Source: Diplolepis rosae
Lineage: Eukaryota; Arthropoda; Insecta; Hymenoptera; Diplolepididae
Assembly: GCA_030998225.1 (NCBI GenBank)
Contig: JAPYXD010000697.1
Span: 124,001-188,000, forward strand
Length of the DNA stretch: 64,000 bases
Reading direction: 5' to 3'
Within the stretch, counting starts at the first letter, position 1. Every line of letters starts with the position of its first letter. Below the pieces are notes generated by a model. It searched no databases and was not told where the DNA came from. It saw only the letters and a list, made by a program, of their open reading frames with translations. The position numbers were made by a program, and so were the translations under genes. Positions 12,097-27,400 of this stretch are shown here, piece by piece.

Positions 12097-15000
12097 TTTT
12101 TATTATTCGGTTTCAATAATTTTTTGAATAGTATTCATGATACCTGTCAGAAGTTTGGAGCATTAGTGATACAAGCGTTTTCGAAAATGTCAAAATCTAT
12201 TGAAAAAAGTTACTCTTTATTCATGACTTCGGATAATACTCCCCTACTTCAAATTGAATGTATAAAACTACCACTTGTACTTTAACATTTTCTTGAAATG
12301 GTTTTTTTAAATTTAATTCTGAGTGATGGAACATACGTATATAAGCAATCCTGAAAGTGCTTATTAAAGTATATGTGTCTCACAGTGTTTCACATATTGT
12401 CTTTTTCATCTTCATTACACTGCAATTGAATAGAAGAATTCGATCTTATCGCAATCGTTTGAAGCATTTTAAGCGGAACTAGGACGATTGCAATTATTCG
12501 GTTTCAACAATTTTATGAATAGTATTCATGGTACCTGTCAGAACTCTGGAGCTTTTATGATACTAACATTTTCGAAAATGTCAAAATCTATTGAAAAAAG
12601 TTACTCCTTATTTATGACATCGCATAGTACTTCTCTACTTAAAATTGAATGTCTAAACAACCACTTGTACTTTCACATTTCCTTGAAATGGGTTTTTTAA
12701 TTTCATTTTGAGTGATGGAACATACGTATTTAAGCAATAATGAAAGTCCTTATTAATGTATATGTGTCTAACACAGTTTCACATATACTCTTTTTCAGCA
12801 TCATTAAACTGCAATTGAAAAGAAGAATTTGATTTTATCTCAATCGTTTGAAGCCTTTTTAGCGAAACTAGGACCATTGGAATTATTCGGTTTCAATAAT
12901 TTTTTTAATTGTATTCATGATACCTGTCAGAAGTTTGGAGCATTAGTGATACAAGCGTTTTCGAAAATTTCAAAATCTATTGAAAAAAGTTACTCTTTAT
13001 TCATGACTTCGGATAATACTCCCCTACTTCAAATTGAATGTCTAAAACTACCACATGTACTTTCACATTTTCTGGAAATGGGTTTTTTAAATTTAATTCT
13101 GAGTGATGGAACATACGTATATAAGCAATCCTGAAAGTGCTTATTAAAGTATATGTGTCTCACAGTGTTTCACATATTGTCTTTTTCATCTTCATTAATC
13201 TGCAAATGAAAAGAAGAATTCGATCTTATCTCAATCGTATGAAGCATTTTAAGCGAAATTAGGACGATTGCAATTATTTGGTTTCAATTATTTTTTTAAT
13301 AGTATTCATGGTACCTGTCAGAACTCTGGAGCTTTTATGATACTAATATTTTCGAAAATGTCAAAATCCATTGAAAAAAGTTACTCTTTATTCATGACTT
13401 CGGATAATACTTCCCTACTGCAAATTGAATATCTAAAACTACCACTTGTACTTTCACATTTCCTTGAAATGGGTTTTTTAATTTAATTTTGAGTGATGGA
13501 ACATACGTATTTAAGCAATAATGAAAGTGCTTATTAACGTATATGTGTCTAACACAGTTTCACATATACTCTTTATCATCTTCATTAAACTGCAGATGAA
13601 AAGAAGAATTTGATTTTATCTCAATCGTTTGAAGCCTTTTTAGCGAAACTAGGACCATTTTTATTATTCGGTTTCAATAGTTTTTTGAATAGTATTCATG
13701 ATACCTGTCAGAAGTCTGGAGCATTAGTGATACAAGCGTTTTCGAAAATGTCAAAATCTATTGAAAAAAGTTACTCTTTACTCATGACTTCGGATAATAC
13801 TCCCCTACTTCAAATTGAATGTATAAAACTACCACTTGTACTTTAACATTTTCTTGAAATGGTTTTTTTAAATTTAATTCTGAGTGATGGAACATACGTA
13901 TATAAGCAATCCTGAAAGTGCTTATTACAGTATATGTGTCTCACAGTGTTTCACATATTGTCTTTTTCATCTTCATTACACTGCAATTGAATAGAAGAAT
14001 TCGATCTTATCGCAATCGTTTGAAGCATTTTAAGCGGAATTAAGACGATTGCAATTATTCGGTTTCAACAATTTTATGAATAGTATTCATGGTAGCTGTC
14101 AGAACTCTGGAGCTTTTAGGGTACTAACATTTTCGAAAATGTCAAAATCTATTGAAAAAAGTTACTCCTTATTTATGACATCGCATAGTACTTCTCTACT
14201 TAAAATTGAATGTCTAAACAACCACTTGCACTTTCACATTTCCTTGAAATGGGTTTTTTAATTTCATTTTGAGTGATGGAACATACGTATTTAAGCAATA
14301 ATGAAAGTCCTTATTAATGTATATGTGTCTAACACAGTTTCACATATACTCTTTATCATCTTCGTTAAACTACAGATGAAAAGAAGAATCTGATTTTATC
14401 TCAATCGTTTGAAGCCTTTTTAGCGAAACGAGGACCATTTTTATTATTCGCTTTCAATAATTTTTTGAATAGTATTCATGATACCTGTCAGAAGTTTGGA
14501 GCATTAGTGATACAAGCGTTTTCGAAAATTTCAAAATCTATTGCAAAAAGTTACTCTTTATTCATGACTTCGGATAATACTCCCCTACTTCAAATTGAAT
14601 GTATAAAACTAACACTTGTACTTTAACATTTTCTTGAAATGGTTTTTTTAAATTTAATTCTGAGTGATGGAACATACATATATAAGCAATCCCGAAAGTG
14701 CTTGTTAAAGTATATGTGTCTCACAGTGTTTCACATATTGTCTTTTTCATCTTCATTACACTGCAATTGAATAGAAGAATTCGATCTTACCGCAATCGTT
14801 TGAAGCATTTTAAGCGAAATTAGGACGAATGCAATTATTCGGTTTCAATTATTTTATTAATAGTATTCATGGTACCTGTCAGAACTCTGGAGCTTTTATG
14901 ATACTAATATTTTCGAAAATGTCAAAATCCATTGAAAAAAGTTACTCCTTATTCATGACTTCGGATAATACTTCCCTACTGCAAATTGAATATCTAAAAC

Positions 15001-16777
15001 TACCACTTGTACTTTCACATTTCCTTGAAATGGGTTTTTTAATTTCATTTTGAGTGATGGAACATACGTATTTAAGCAATAATGAAAGTGCTTATTAACG
15101 TATATGTGTCTAACACAGTTTCACATATACTCTTTATCATCTTCATTAAACTGCAGATGAAAAGAAGAATTTGATTTTATCTCAATCGTTTGAAGCCTTT
15201 TTAGCGAAACTAGGACCATTTTTATTATTCGGTTTCAATAATTTTTTGAATAGTATTCATGATACCTGTCAGAAGTTTGGAGCATTAGTGATACAAGCGT
15301 TTTCGAAAATGTCAAAATCTATTGAAAAAAGTTACTCTTTATTCATGACTTCGGATAATACTCCCCTACTTCAAATTGAATGTCTAAAACTACCACATGT
15401 ACTTTCACATTTTCTGGAAATAAGATTATAAATTTAATTCTGAGTGATGGAAAATACGTATATAAGCAATCCTGAAAGTGCTTATTAAAGTATATGTGTC
15501 TCACAGTGTTTTACATATTGTCTTTTTCATCTTCATTAATCTGCAAATGAAAAGAAGAATTCGATCTTATCTCAATCGTATGAAGCATTTTAAGCGAAAT
15601 TAGGACGATTGCAATTATTCGGTTTCAATTATTTTTTTAATAGTATTCATGGTACCTGTCAGAACTCTGGAGCTTTTATGATACTAATATTTTCGAAAAT
15701 GTCAAAATCCATTGAAAAAAGTTACTCCTTATTCATGACTTCGGATAATACTTCCCTACTGCAAATTGAATATCTAAAACTACCACTTGTACTTTCACAT
15801 TTCCTTGAAATGGGTTTCTTAATTTCATTTTGAGCGATGGAACATACGTATTTAAGCAATAATGAAAGTGCTTATTAACGTATATGTGTCTAACACAGTT
15901 TCACATATACTCTTTATCATCTTCATTAAACTGCAGATGAAAAGAAGAATTTGATTTTATCTTAATCGTTTGAAGCCTTTTTAGCGAAACTAGGACCATT
16001 TTTATTATTCGGTTTCAATAATTTTTTGAATAGTATTCATGATACCTGTCAGAAGTTTGGAGCATTAGTGATATAAGCGTTTTCGAAAATGTCAAAATCT
16101 ATTGAAAAAAGTTACTCTTTATTCATGACTTCGGATAATACTTCCCTACTTCAAATTGAATGTATAAAACTACCACTTGTACTTTAACATTTTCTTGAAA
16201 TGGTTTTTTTAAATTTAATTCTGAGTGATGGAACATACGTATATAAGCAATCCTGAAAGTGCTTATTAAAGTATATGTGTCTCACAGTGTTTCACATATT
16301 GTCTTTTTCATCTTCATTACACTGCAATTGAATAGAAGAATTCGATCTTATCGCAATAGTTAGAAGCATTTTAAGCGGAACTAGGACGATTGCAATCATT
16401 CGGTTTCAACAACTTTTTGAATAGTATTCATGGTACCTGTCAGAACTCTGGAGCTTTTATGATACTAACATTTTCGAAAATGTCAAAATCTATTGAAAAA
16501 GTTACTCCTTATTTATGACATTGCATAGTACTTCTCTACTTAAAATTGAATGTCTAAACAAGCACTTGTACTTTCACATTTCCTTGAAATGGGTTTTTTA
16601 ATTTCATTTTGAGTGATGGAACATACGTATTTAAGCAATAATGAAAGTCCTTATTAATGTATATGTGTCTAACACAGTTTCACATATACTCTTTATCATC
16701 TTCATTAAACTGCAAATGAAAAGAAGAATTTGATTTTATCTCAATCGTTTGAAGCCTTTTTAGCGAAACAAGGACCA
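12097..16777 (+). repeat. 12-unit higher-order repeat, copy 1 (~4.68 kb)
   Basis: Unit starts: 12097, 12488, 12877, 13268, 13658, 14049, 14439, 14829, 15219, 15609, 15999 and 16389. This block is matched unit for unit 4681 bp downstream. Private variants shared by both copies include: the head AATAGTTTTTTGAATAG with CAGAAGTCTGGAGC (unit 13658); GCTTATTACAG (same unit); AACTACAGATG with GAATCTGATT and ACGAGGACC (around 14370-14430); ATTGCAAAAAG with CCCGAAAGTGCTTG (unit 14439); AAATAAGATTATAAAT (unit 15219); ATCTTAATCG and GTGATATAAGCG (unit 15999); CGCAATAGTT just before unit 16389. These variants are absent or rare elsewhere, so the two copies come from one recent duplication. Confidence 0.9.
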
Positions 16778-19700
16778 TTTTTATTATTCGGTTTCAATAA
16801 TTTTTTGAATAGTATTCATGATACCTGTCAGAAGTTTGGAGCATTAGTGATACAAGCGTTTTCGAAAATGTCAAAATCTATTGAAAAAAGTTACTCTTTA
16901 TTCATGACTTCGGATAATACTCCCCTACTTCAAATTGAATGTATAAAACTACCACTTGTACTTTAACATTTTCTTGAAATGGTTTTTTTAAATTTAATTC
17001 TGAGTGATGGAACATACGTATATAAGCAATCCTGAAAGTGCTTATTAAAGTATATGTGTCTCACAGTGTTTCACATATTGTCTTTTTCATCTTCATTACA
17101 CTGCAATTGAATAGAAGAATTCGATCTTATCGCAATCGTTTGAAGCATTTTAAGCGGAACTAGGACGATTGCAATTATTCGGTTTCAACAATTTTATGAA
17201 TAGTATTCATGGTACCTGTCAGAACTCTGGAGCTTTTATGATACTAACATTTTCGAAAATGTCAAAATCTATTGAAAAAAGTTACTCCTTATTTATGACA
17301 TCGCATAGTACTTCTCTACTTAAAATTGAATGTCTAAACAACCACTTGTACTTTCACATTTCCTTGAAATGGGTTTTTTAATTTCATTTTGAGTGATGGA
17401 ACATACGTATTTAAGCAATAATGAAAGTCCTTATTAATGTATATGTGTCTAACACAGTTTCACATATACTCTTTTTCAGCATCATTAAACTGCAATTGAA
17501 AAGAAGAATTTGATTTTATCTCAATCGTTTGAAGCCTTTTTAGCGAAACTAGGACCATTGGAATTATTCGGTTTCAATAATTTTTTTAATTGTATTCATG
17601 ATACCTGTCAGAAGTTTGGAGCATTAGCGATACAAGCGTTTTCGAAAATTTCAAAATCTATTGAAAAAAGTTACTCTTTATTCATGACTTCGGATAATAC
17701 TCCCCTACTTCAAATTGAATGTCTAAAACTACCACATGTACTTTCACATTTTCTGGAAATGGGTTTTTTAAATTTAATTCTGAGTGATGGAACATACGTA
17801 TATAAGCAATCCTGAAAGTGCTTATTAAAGTATATGTGTCTCACAGTGTTTCACATATTGTCTTTTTCATCTTCATTAATCTGCAAATGAAAAGAAGAAT
17901 TCGATCTTATCTCAATCGTATGAAGCATTTTAAGCGAAATTAGGACGATTGCAATTATTTGGTTTCAATTATTTTTTTAATAGTATTCATGGTACCTGTC
18001 AGAACTCTGGAGCTTTTATGATACTAATATTTTCGAAAATGTCAAAATCCATTGAAAAAAGTTACTCTTTATTCATGACTTCGGATAATACTTCCCTACT
18101 GCAAATTGAATATCTAAAACTACCACTTGTACTTTCACATTTCCTTGAAATGGGTTTTTTAATTTAATTTTGAGTGATGGAACATACGTATTTAAGCAAT
18201 AATGAAAGTGCTTATTAACGTATATGTGTCTAACACAGTTTCACATATACTCTTTATCATCTTCATTAAACTGCAGATGAAAAGAAGAATTTGATTTTAT
18301 CTCAATCGTTTGAAGCCTTTTTAGCGAAACTAGGACCATTTTTATTATTCGGTTTCAATAGTTTTTTGAATAGTATTCATGATACCTGTCAGAAGTCTGG
18401 AGCATTAGTGATACAAGCGTTTTCGAAAATGTCAAAATCTATTGAAAAAAGTTACTCTTTATTCATGACTTCGGATAATACTCCCCTACTTCAAATTGAA
18501 TGTATAAAACTACCACTTGTACTTTAACATTTTCTTGAAATGGTTTTTTTAAATTTAATTCTGAGTGATGGAACATACGTATATAAGCAATCCTGAAAAT
18601 GCTTATTACAGTTTATGTGTCTCACAGTGTTTCACATATTGTCTTTTTCATCTTCATTACACTGCAATTGAATAGAAGAATTCGATCTTATCGCAATCGT
18701 TTGAAGCATTTTAAGCGGAACTAGGACGATTGCAATTATTCGGTTTCAACAATTTTATGAATAGTATTCATGGTAGCTGTCAGAACTCTGGAGCTTTTAG
18801 GATACTAACATTTTCGAAAATGTCAAAATCTATTGAAAAAAGTTACTCCTTATTTATGACATCGCATAGTACTTCTCTACTTAAAATTGAATGTCTAAAC
18901 AACCACTTGCACTTTCACATTTCCTTGAAATGGGTTTTTTAATTTCATTTTGAGTGATGGAACATACGTATTTAAGCAATAATGAAAGTCCTTATTAATG
19001 TATATGTGTCTAACACAGTTTCACATATACTCTTTATCATCTTCGTTAAACTACAGATGAAAAGAAGAATCTGATTTTATCTCAATCGTTTGAAGCCTTT
19101 TTAGCGAAACGAGGACCATTTTTATTATTCGCTTTCAATAATTTTTTGAATAGTATTCATGATACCTGTCAGAAGTTTGGAGCATTAGTGATACAAGCGT
19201 TTTCGAAAATTTCAAAATCTATTGCAAAAAGTTACTCTTTATTCATGACTTCGGATAATACTCCCCTACTTCAAATTGAATGTATAAAACTAACACTTGT
19301 ACTTTAACATTTTCTTGAAATGGTTTTTTTAAATTTAATTCTGAGTGATGGAACATACATATATAAGCAATCCCGAAAGTGCTTGTTAAAGTATATGTGT
19401 CTCACAGTGTTTCACATATTGTCTTTTTCATCTTCATTACACTGCAATTGAATAGAAGAATTCGATCTTATCGCAATCGTTTGAAGCATTTTAAGCGAAA
19501 TTAGGAGGATTGCAATTATTCGGTTTCAATTATTTTTTTAATAGTATTCATGGTACCTGTCAGAACTCTGGAGCTTTTATGATACTAATATTTTCGAAAA
19601 TGTCAAAATCCATTGAAAAAAGTTACTCCTTATTCATGACTTCGGATAATACTTCCCTACTGCAAATTGAATATCTAAAACTACCACTTGTACTTTCACA

Positions 19701-21459
19701 TTTCCTTGAAATGGGTTTTTTAATTTCATTTTGAGTGATGGAACATACGTATTTAAGCAATAATGAAAGTGCTTATTAACGTATATGTGTCTAACACAGT
19801 TTCACATATACTCTTTATCATCTTCATTAAACTGCAGATGAAAAGAAGAATTTGATTTTATCTCAATCGTTTGAAGCCTTTTTAGCGAAACTAGGACCAT
19901 TTTTATTATTCGGTTTCAATAATTTTTTGAATAGTATTCATGATACCTGTCAGAAGTTTGGAGCATTAGTGATACAAGCGTTTTCGAAAATGTCAAAATC
20001 TATTGAAAAAAGTTACTCTTTATTCATGACTTCGGATAATACTCCCCTACTTCAAATTGAATGTCTAAAACTACCACATGTACTTTCACATTTTCTGGAA
20101 ATAAGATTATAAATTTAATTCTGAGTGATGGAAAATACGTATATAAGCAATCCTGAAAGTGATTATTAAAGTATATGTGTCTCACAGTGTTTCACATATT
20201 GTCTTTTTCATCTTCATTAATCTGCAAATGAAAAGAAGAATTCGATCTTATCTCAATCGTATGAAGCATTTTAAGCGAAATTAGGACGATTGCAATTATT
20301 CGGTTTCAATTATTTTTTTAATAGTATTCATGGTACCTGTCAGAACTCTGGAGCTTTTATGATACTAATATTTTCGAAAATGTCAAAATCCATTGAAAAA
20401 AGTTACTCCTTATTCATGACTTCGGATAATACTTCCCTACTGCAAATTGAATATCTAAAACTACCACTTGTACTTTCACATTTCCTTGAAATGGGTTTCT
20501 TAATTTCATTTTGAGCGATGGAACATACGTATTTAAGCAATAATGAAAGTGCTTATTAACGTATATGTGTCTAACACAGTTTCACATATACTCTTTATCA
20601 TCTTCATTAAACTGCAGATGAAAAGAAGAATTTGATTTTATCTTAATCGTTTGAAGCCTTTTTAGCGAAACTAGGACCATTTTTATTATTCGGTTTCAAT
20701 AATTTTTTGAATAGTATTCATGATACCTGTCAGAAGTTTGGAGCATTAGTGATATAAGCGTTTTCGAAAATGTCAAAATCTATTGAAAAAAGTTACTCTT
20801 TATTCATGACGTCGGATAGTACTCCCCTACTTCAAATTGAATGTATAAAACTACCACTTGTACTTTAACATTTTCTTGAAATGGTTTTTTTAAATTTAAT
20901 TCTGAGTGATGGAACATACGTATATAAGCAATCCTGAAAGTGCTTATTAAAGTATATGTGTCTCACAGTGTTTCACATATTGTCTTTTTCATCTTCATTA
21001 CACTGCAATTGAATAGAAGAATTCGATCTTATCGCAATAGTTTGAAGCATTTTAAGCGGAACTAGGTCGATTGCAATGAGTCGGTTTCAACATTTTTAAG
21101 AATAGTTTTCATGGTACCTGTCAGAACTCTGGAGCTTTTATGATACTAACATTTTCGAAAATGTCAAAATCTATTGAAAAAAGTTACTCCTTATTTATGA
21201 CATCGCATAGTACTTCTCTACTTAAAATTGAATGTCTAAACAACCACTTGTACTTTCACATTTCCTTGAAATGGGTTTTTTAATTTCATTTTGAGTGATG
21301 GAACATACGTATTTAAGCAATAATGAAAGTCCTTATTAATGTATATGTGTCTAACACAGTTTCACATATACTCTTTATCATCTTCATTAAACTGCAAATG
21401 AAAAGAAGAATTTGATTTTATCTCAATCGTTTGAAGCCTTTTTAGCGAAACTAGGACCA
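16778..21459 (+). repeat. 12-unit higher-order repeat, copy 2 (~4.68 kb)
   Basis: Unit starts: 16778, 17169, 17558, 17949, 18339, 18730, 19119, 19510, 19900, 20290, 20680 and 21070. It carries the private variants listed for copy 1, displaced by 4681-4682 bp. Differences from copy 1 that I saw include G/A near 14120 against 18801, TTTACTCATG against TTTATTCATG, TTACCGC against TTATCGC, and the pair CTTCCC/GTCGG-CTCCCC in unit 15999 against 20680. Only a few tens of differences at most are visible over 4.7 kb. The last unit (21070) is diverged (TTGCAATGAGTCGG, AAGAATAGTTTTC), as is its partner 16389 in a different way. Confidence 0.9.
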
Positions 21460-24400
21460 TTTTTATTATTCGGTTTCAATAATTTTTTGAATAGTATTCA
21501 TGATACCTGTCAGAAGTTTGGAGCATTAGTGATACAAGCGTTTTCGAAAATGTCAAAATCTATTGAAAAAAGTTACTCTTTATTCATGACTTCGGATAAT
21601 ACTCCCCTACTTCAAATTGAATGTATAAAACTACCACTTGTACTTTAACATTTTCTTGAAATGGTTTTTTTAAATTTAATTCTGAGTGATGGAACATACG
21701 TATATAAGCAATCCTGAAAGTGCTTATTAAAGTATATGTGTCTCACAGTGTTTCACATATTGTCTTTTTCATCTTCATTACACTGCAATTGAATAGAAGA
21801 ATTCGATCTTATCTCAATCGTTTGAAGCCTTTTTAGCGAAACTAGGACGATTGCAATTATTCGGTTTCAACAATTTTATGAATAGTATTCATGGTAGCTG
21901 TCAGAACTCTGGAGCTTTTAGGATACTAATATTTTCGAAAATGACAAAATCCATTGAAAAAAGTTACTCCTTATTCATGACTTCGGATAATACTTCCCTA
22001 CTGCAAATTGAATATCTAAAACTACCACTTGTACTTTCACATTTCCTTGAAATGGGTTTTTTAATTTCATTTTGAGTGATGGAACATACGTATTTAAGCA
22101 ATAATGAAAGTGCTTATTAACGTATATGTGTCTAACACAGTTTCACATATACTCTTTATCATCTTCATTAAACTGCAGATGAAAAGAAGAATTTGATTTT
22201 ATCTCAATCGTTTGAAGCCTTTTTAGCGAAACTAGGACCATTTTTATTATTCGGTTTCAATAATTTTTTGAATAGTATTCATGATACCTGTCAGAAGTTT
22301 GGAGCATTAGTGATACAAGCGTTTTCGAAAATGTCAAAATCTATTGAAAAAAGTTACTCTTTATTCATGACTTCGGATAATACTCCCCTACTTCAAATTG
22401 AATGTCTAAAACTACCACATGTACTTTAACATTTTCTGGAAATGGGTTTTTTAAATTTAATTCTGAGTGATGGAACATACGTATATAAGCAAACCTGAAA
22501 GTGCTTATTAAAGTATATGTGTCTCACAGTGTTTCACATATTGTCTTTTTCATCTTCATTACACTGCAATTGAATAGAAGAATTCGATCTTATCGCAATC
22601 GTTTGAAGCATTTTAAGCGAAATTAGGAGGATTGCAATTATTCGGTTTCAATTATTTTTTTAATAGTATTCATGGTACCTGTCAGAACTCTGGAGCTTTT
22701 ATGATACTAATATTTTCGAAAATGTCAAAATCCATTGAAAAAAGTTACTCCTTATTTATGACATCGCATAGTACTTCTCTACTTAAAATTGAATGTCTAA
22801 ACAACCACTTGTACTTTCACATTTCCTTGAAATGGGTTTTTTAATTTCATTTTGAGTGATGGAACATACGTATTTAAGCAATAATGAAAGTCCTTATTAA
22901 TGTATATGTGTCTAACACAGTTTCACATATACTCTTTTTCATCTTCATTAAACTGCAAATGAAAAGAAGAATTTGATTTTATCTCAATCGTTTGAAGCCT
23001 TTTTAGCGAAACTAGGACCATTTTTATTATTCGGTTTCAATAATTTTTTGAATAGTATTCATGATACCTGTCAGAAGTTTGGAGCATTAGTGATACAAGC
23101 GTTTTCGAAAATGTCAAAATCTATTGAAAAAAGTTACTCTTTATTCATGACTTCGGATAATACTTCCCTACTGCAAATTGAATGTCTAAAACTACCACTT
23201 GTACTTTCACATTTCCTTGAAATGGGTTTTTTAATTTCATTTTGAGTGATGGAACATACGTATTTAAGCAATAATGAAAGTGCTTATTAATGTATATGTG
23301 TCTAACACAGTTTCACATATACTCTTTATCATCTTCATTAAACTGCAGATGAAAAGAAGAATTTGATTTTATCTCAATCGTTTGAAGCCTTTTTAGCGAA
23401 ACTAGGACCATTTTTATTATTCGGTTTCAATAATTTTTTGAATAGTATTCATGATACCTGTCAGAAGTTTGGAGCATTAGTGATATAAGCGTTTTCGAAA
23501 ATGTCAAAATCTATTGAAAAAAGTTACTCTTTATTCATGACTTCGGATAATACTCCCCTACTTCAAATTGAATGTATAAAACTACCACTTGTACTTTAAC
23601 ATTTTCTTGAAATGGTTTTTTTAAATTTAATTCTGAGTGATGGAACATACGTATATAAGCAATCCTGAAAGTGCTTATTAAAGTATATGTGTCTCACAGT
23701 GTTTCACATATTGTCTTTTTCATCTTCATTACACTGCAATTGAATAGAAGAATTCGATCTTATCGCAATCGTTTGAAGCATTTTAAGCGGAACTAGGACG
23801 ATTGCAATTATTCGGTTTCAACAATTTTATGAATAGTATTCATGGTACCTGTCAGAACTCTGGAGCTTTTATGATACTAATATTTTCGAAAATGTCAAAA
23901 TCCATTGAAAAAAGTTACTCTTTATTCATGACTTCGGATAATACTTCCCTACTGCAAATTGAATATCTAAAACTACCACTTGTACTTTCACATTTCCTTG
24001 AAATGGGTTTTTTAATTTTATTTTGAGTGATGGAACATACGTATTTAAGCAATAATGAAAGTGCTTATTAACGTATATGTGTCTAACACAGTTTCACATA
24101 TACTCTTTATCATCTTCATTAAACTGCAGATGAAAAGAAGAATTTGATTTTATCTCAATCGTTTGAAGCCTTTTTAGCGAAACTAGGACCATTTTTATTA
24201 TTCGGTTTCAATAATTTTTTGAATAGTATTCATGATACCTGTCAGAAGTTTGGAGCATTAGTGATACAAGCGTTTTCGAAAATGTCAAAATCTATTGAAA
24301 AAAGTTACTCCTTATTCATGACTTCGGATAGCACTCCCCTACTTCAAATTGAATGTCTAAAACTACCACATGTACTTTCGCATTTTCTGGAAATGGTTTT

Positions 24401-27400
24401 TTTAAATTTAATTCTGAGTGATGGAACATACGTATATAAGCAATCCTGAAAGTGCTTATTAAAGTATATGTGTCTCACAGTGTTTCACATATTGTCTTTT
24501 TCATCTTCATTACACTGCAAATGAATAGAAGAATTCGATCTTATCTCAATCGTATGAAGCATTTTAAGCGAAATTAGGACGATTGCAATTATTCGGTTTC
24601 AATTATTTTTTTAATAGTATTCATGGTACCTGTCAGAACTCTGGAGCTTTTATGATACTAATATTTTCGAAAATGTCAAAATCCATTGAAAAAAGTTACT
24701 CTTTATTCATGACTTCGGATAATACTTCCCTACTGCAAATTGAATGTCTAAGACTACCACTTGTACTTTCACATTTCCTTGAAATGGGTTTTTTAATTTC
24801 ATTTTGAGTGATGGAACATACGTATTTAAGCAATAATGAAAGTGCTTATTAATGTATATGTGTCTAACACAGTTTAACATATACTCTTTTTCATCTTCAT
24901 TAAACTGCAATTGAAAAGAAGAATTTGATTTTATCTCAATCGTTTGAAGCCTTTTTAGCGAAACTAGGACCATTTTTATTATTCGGTTTCAATAATTTTT
25001 TGAATAGTATTCATGATACCTGTCAGAAGTTTGGAGCATTAGTGATACAATCGTTTTCGAAAATGTCAAAATCTATTGAAAAAAGTTACTCTTTATTCAT
25101 GACTTCGGATAATACTCCCCTACTTCAAATTGAATGTATAAAACTACCACTTGTACTTTAACATTTTCTTGAAATGGTTTTTTTAAATTTAATTCTGAGT
25201 GATGGAACATACGTATATAAGCAATCCTGAAAGTGCTTATTAAAGTATATGTGTCTCACAGTGTTTCACATATTGTCTTTTTCATCTTCATTACACTGCA
25301 ATTGAATAGAAGAATTCGATCTTATCGCAATCGTTTGAAGCATTTTAAGCGGAACTAGGACGATTGCAATTATTCGGTTTCAACAATTTTATGAACAGTA
25401 TTCATGGTACCTGTCAGAACTCTGGAGCTTTTATGATACTAATATTATCGAAAATGTCAAAATCCATTGAAAAAAGTTACTCTTTATTCATGACTTCGGA
25501 TAGTACTTCCCTACTGCAAATTGAATATCTAAAACTACCAATTGTACTTTCCCATTTACCTGTAATTTGTTTTTTTATTTCATTTTGAGTGATGGAACAT
25601 ACGTATTTAAGCAATAATGAAAGTGCTTCTTAATGTATATGTGTCTAACACAGTTTAACATATACTCTTTATCATCTTCATTAAACTGCAAATGAAAAGA
25701 AGAATTTAATTTTATCTCAATCGTTTGAAGCCTTTTTAGCGAAACTAGGACCATTTTTATTATTCGGTTTCAATAATTTTTTGAATAGTATTCATGATAC
25801 CTGTCAGAAGTTTGGAGCATTAGTGATACAAGCGTTTTCGAAAATGTCAAAATCCATTGAAAAAAGTTACTCTTTATTCATGACTTCGGATAATACTCCC
25901 CTACTTCAAATTGAATGTATAAAACTACCACATGTACTTTCACATTTTCTGGAAATGGGTTTTTAAATTTAATTCTGGGTGATGGAACATACGTATATAA
26001 GCAATCCTGAAAGTGCTTATTAAAGTATATGTGTCTCACAGTGTTTCACATATTGTCTTTTTCATCTTCATTAATCTGCAAATGAAAAGAAGAATTCGAT
26101 CTTATCTCAATCGTATGAAGCATTTTAAGCGAAATTAGGACGATTGCAATATTCGGTTTCAATTATTTTTTTAATAGTATTCATGGTACCTGTCAGAACT
26201 CTGGAGCTTTTATGATACTAATATTTTCGAAAATGTCAAAATCCATTGAAAAAAGTTACTCCTTATTCATGACTTCGGATAATACTTCCCTACTGCAAAT
26301 TGAATATCTAAAACTACCACTTGTACTTTCACATTTCCTTGAAATGGGTTTCTTAATTTCATTTTGAGCGATGGAACATACGTATTTAAGCAATAATGAA
26401 AGTGCTTATTAACGTATATGTGTCTAACACAGTTTCACATATACTCTTTATCATCTTCATTAAACTGCAGATGAAAAGAAGAATTTGATTTTATCTCAAT
26501 CGTTTGAAGCCTTTTTAGCGAAACTAGGACCATTTTTATTATTCGGTTTCAATAATTTTTTGAATAGTATTCATGATACCTGTCAGAAGTTTGGAGCATT
26601 AGTGATACAAGCGTTTTCGAAAATGTCAAAATCTATTGAAAAAAGTTACTCTTTATTCATGACTTCGGATAATACTCCCCTACTTCAAATTGAATGTATA
26701 AAACTACCACTTGTACTTTAACATTTTCTTGAAATGGTTTTTTTAAATTTAATTCTGAGTGATGGAACATACGTATATAAGCAATCCTGAAAGTGCTTAT
26801 TAAAGTATATGTGTCTCACAGTGTTTCACATATTGTCTTTTTCATCTTCATTACACTGCAATTGAATAGAAGAATTCGATCTTATCGCAATCGTTTGAAG
26901 CATTTTAAGCGGAACTAGGACGATTGCAATTATTCGGTTTCAACATTTTTATGAATAGTATTCATGGTACCTGTCAGAACTCTGGAGCTTTTATGATACT
27001 AACATTTTCGAAAATGTCAAAATCTATTGAAAAAAGTTACTCCTTATTTATGACATCGCATAGTACTTCTCTACTTAAAATTGAATGTCTAAACAACCAC
27101 TTGTACTTTCACATTTCCTTGAAATGGGTTTTTTAATTTCATTTTGAGTGATGGAACATACGTATTTAAGCAATAATGAAAGTCCTTATTAATGTATATG
27201 TGTCTAACACAGTTTCACATATACTCTTTATCATCTTCATTAAACTGCAAATGAAAAGAAGAATTTGATTTTATCTCAATCGTTTGAAGCCTTTTTAGCG
27301 AAACTAGGACCATTTTTATTATTCGGTTTCAATAATTTTTTGAATAGTATTCATGATACCTGTCAGAAGTTTGGAGCATTAGTGATACAAGCGTTTTCGA

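Noticed and set aside
24707..24973. Minus-strand open frames of 64-88 codons (also at 27828-28094, 37195-37389, 37586-37789)
   Set aside because: They exist only in single units where one base removes a stop. They follow the repeat and have no recognisable domain.
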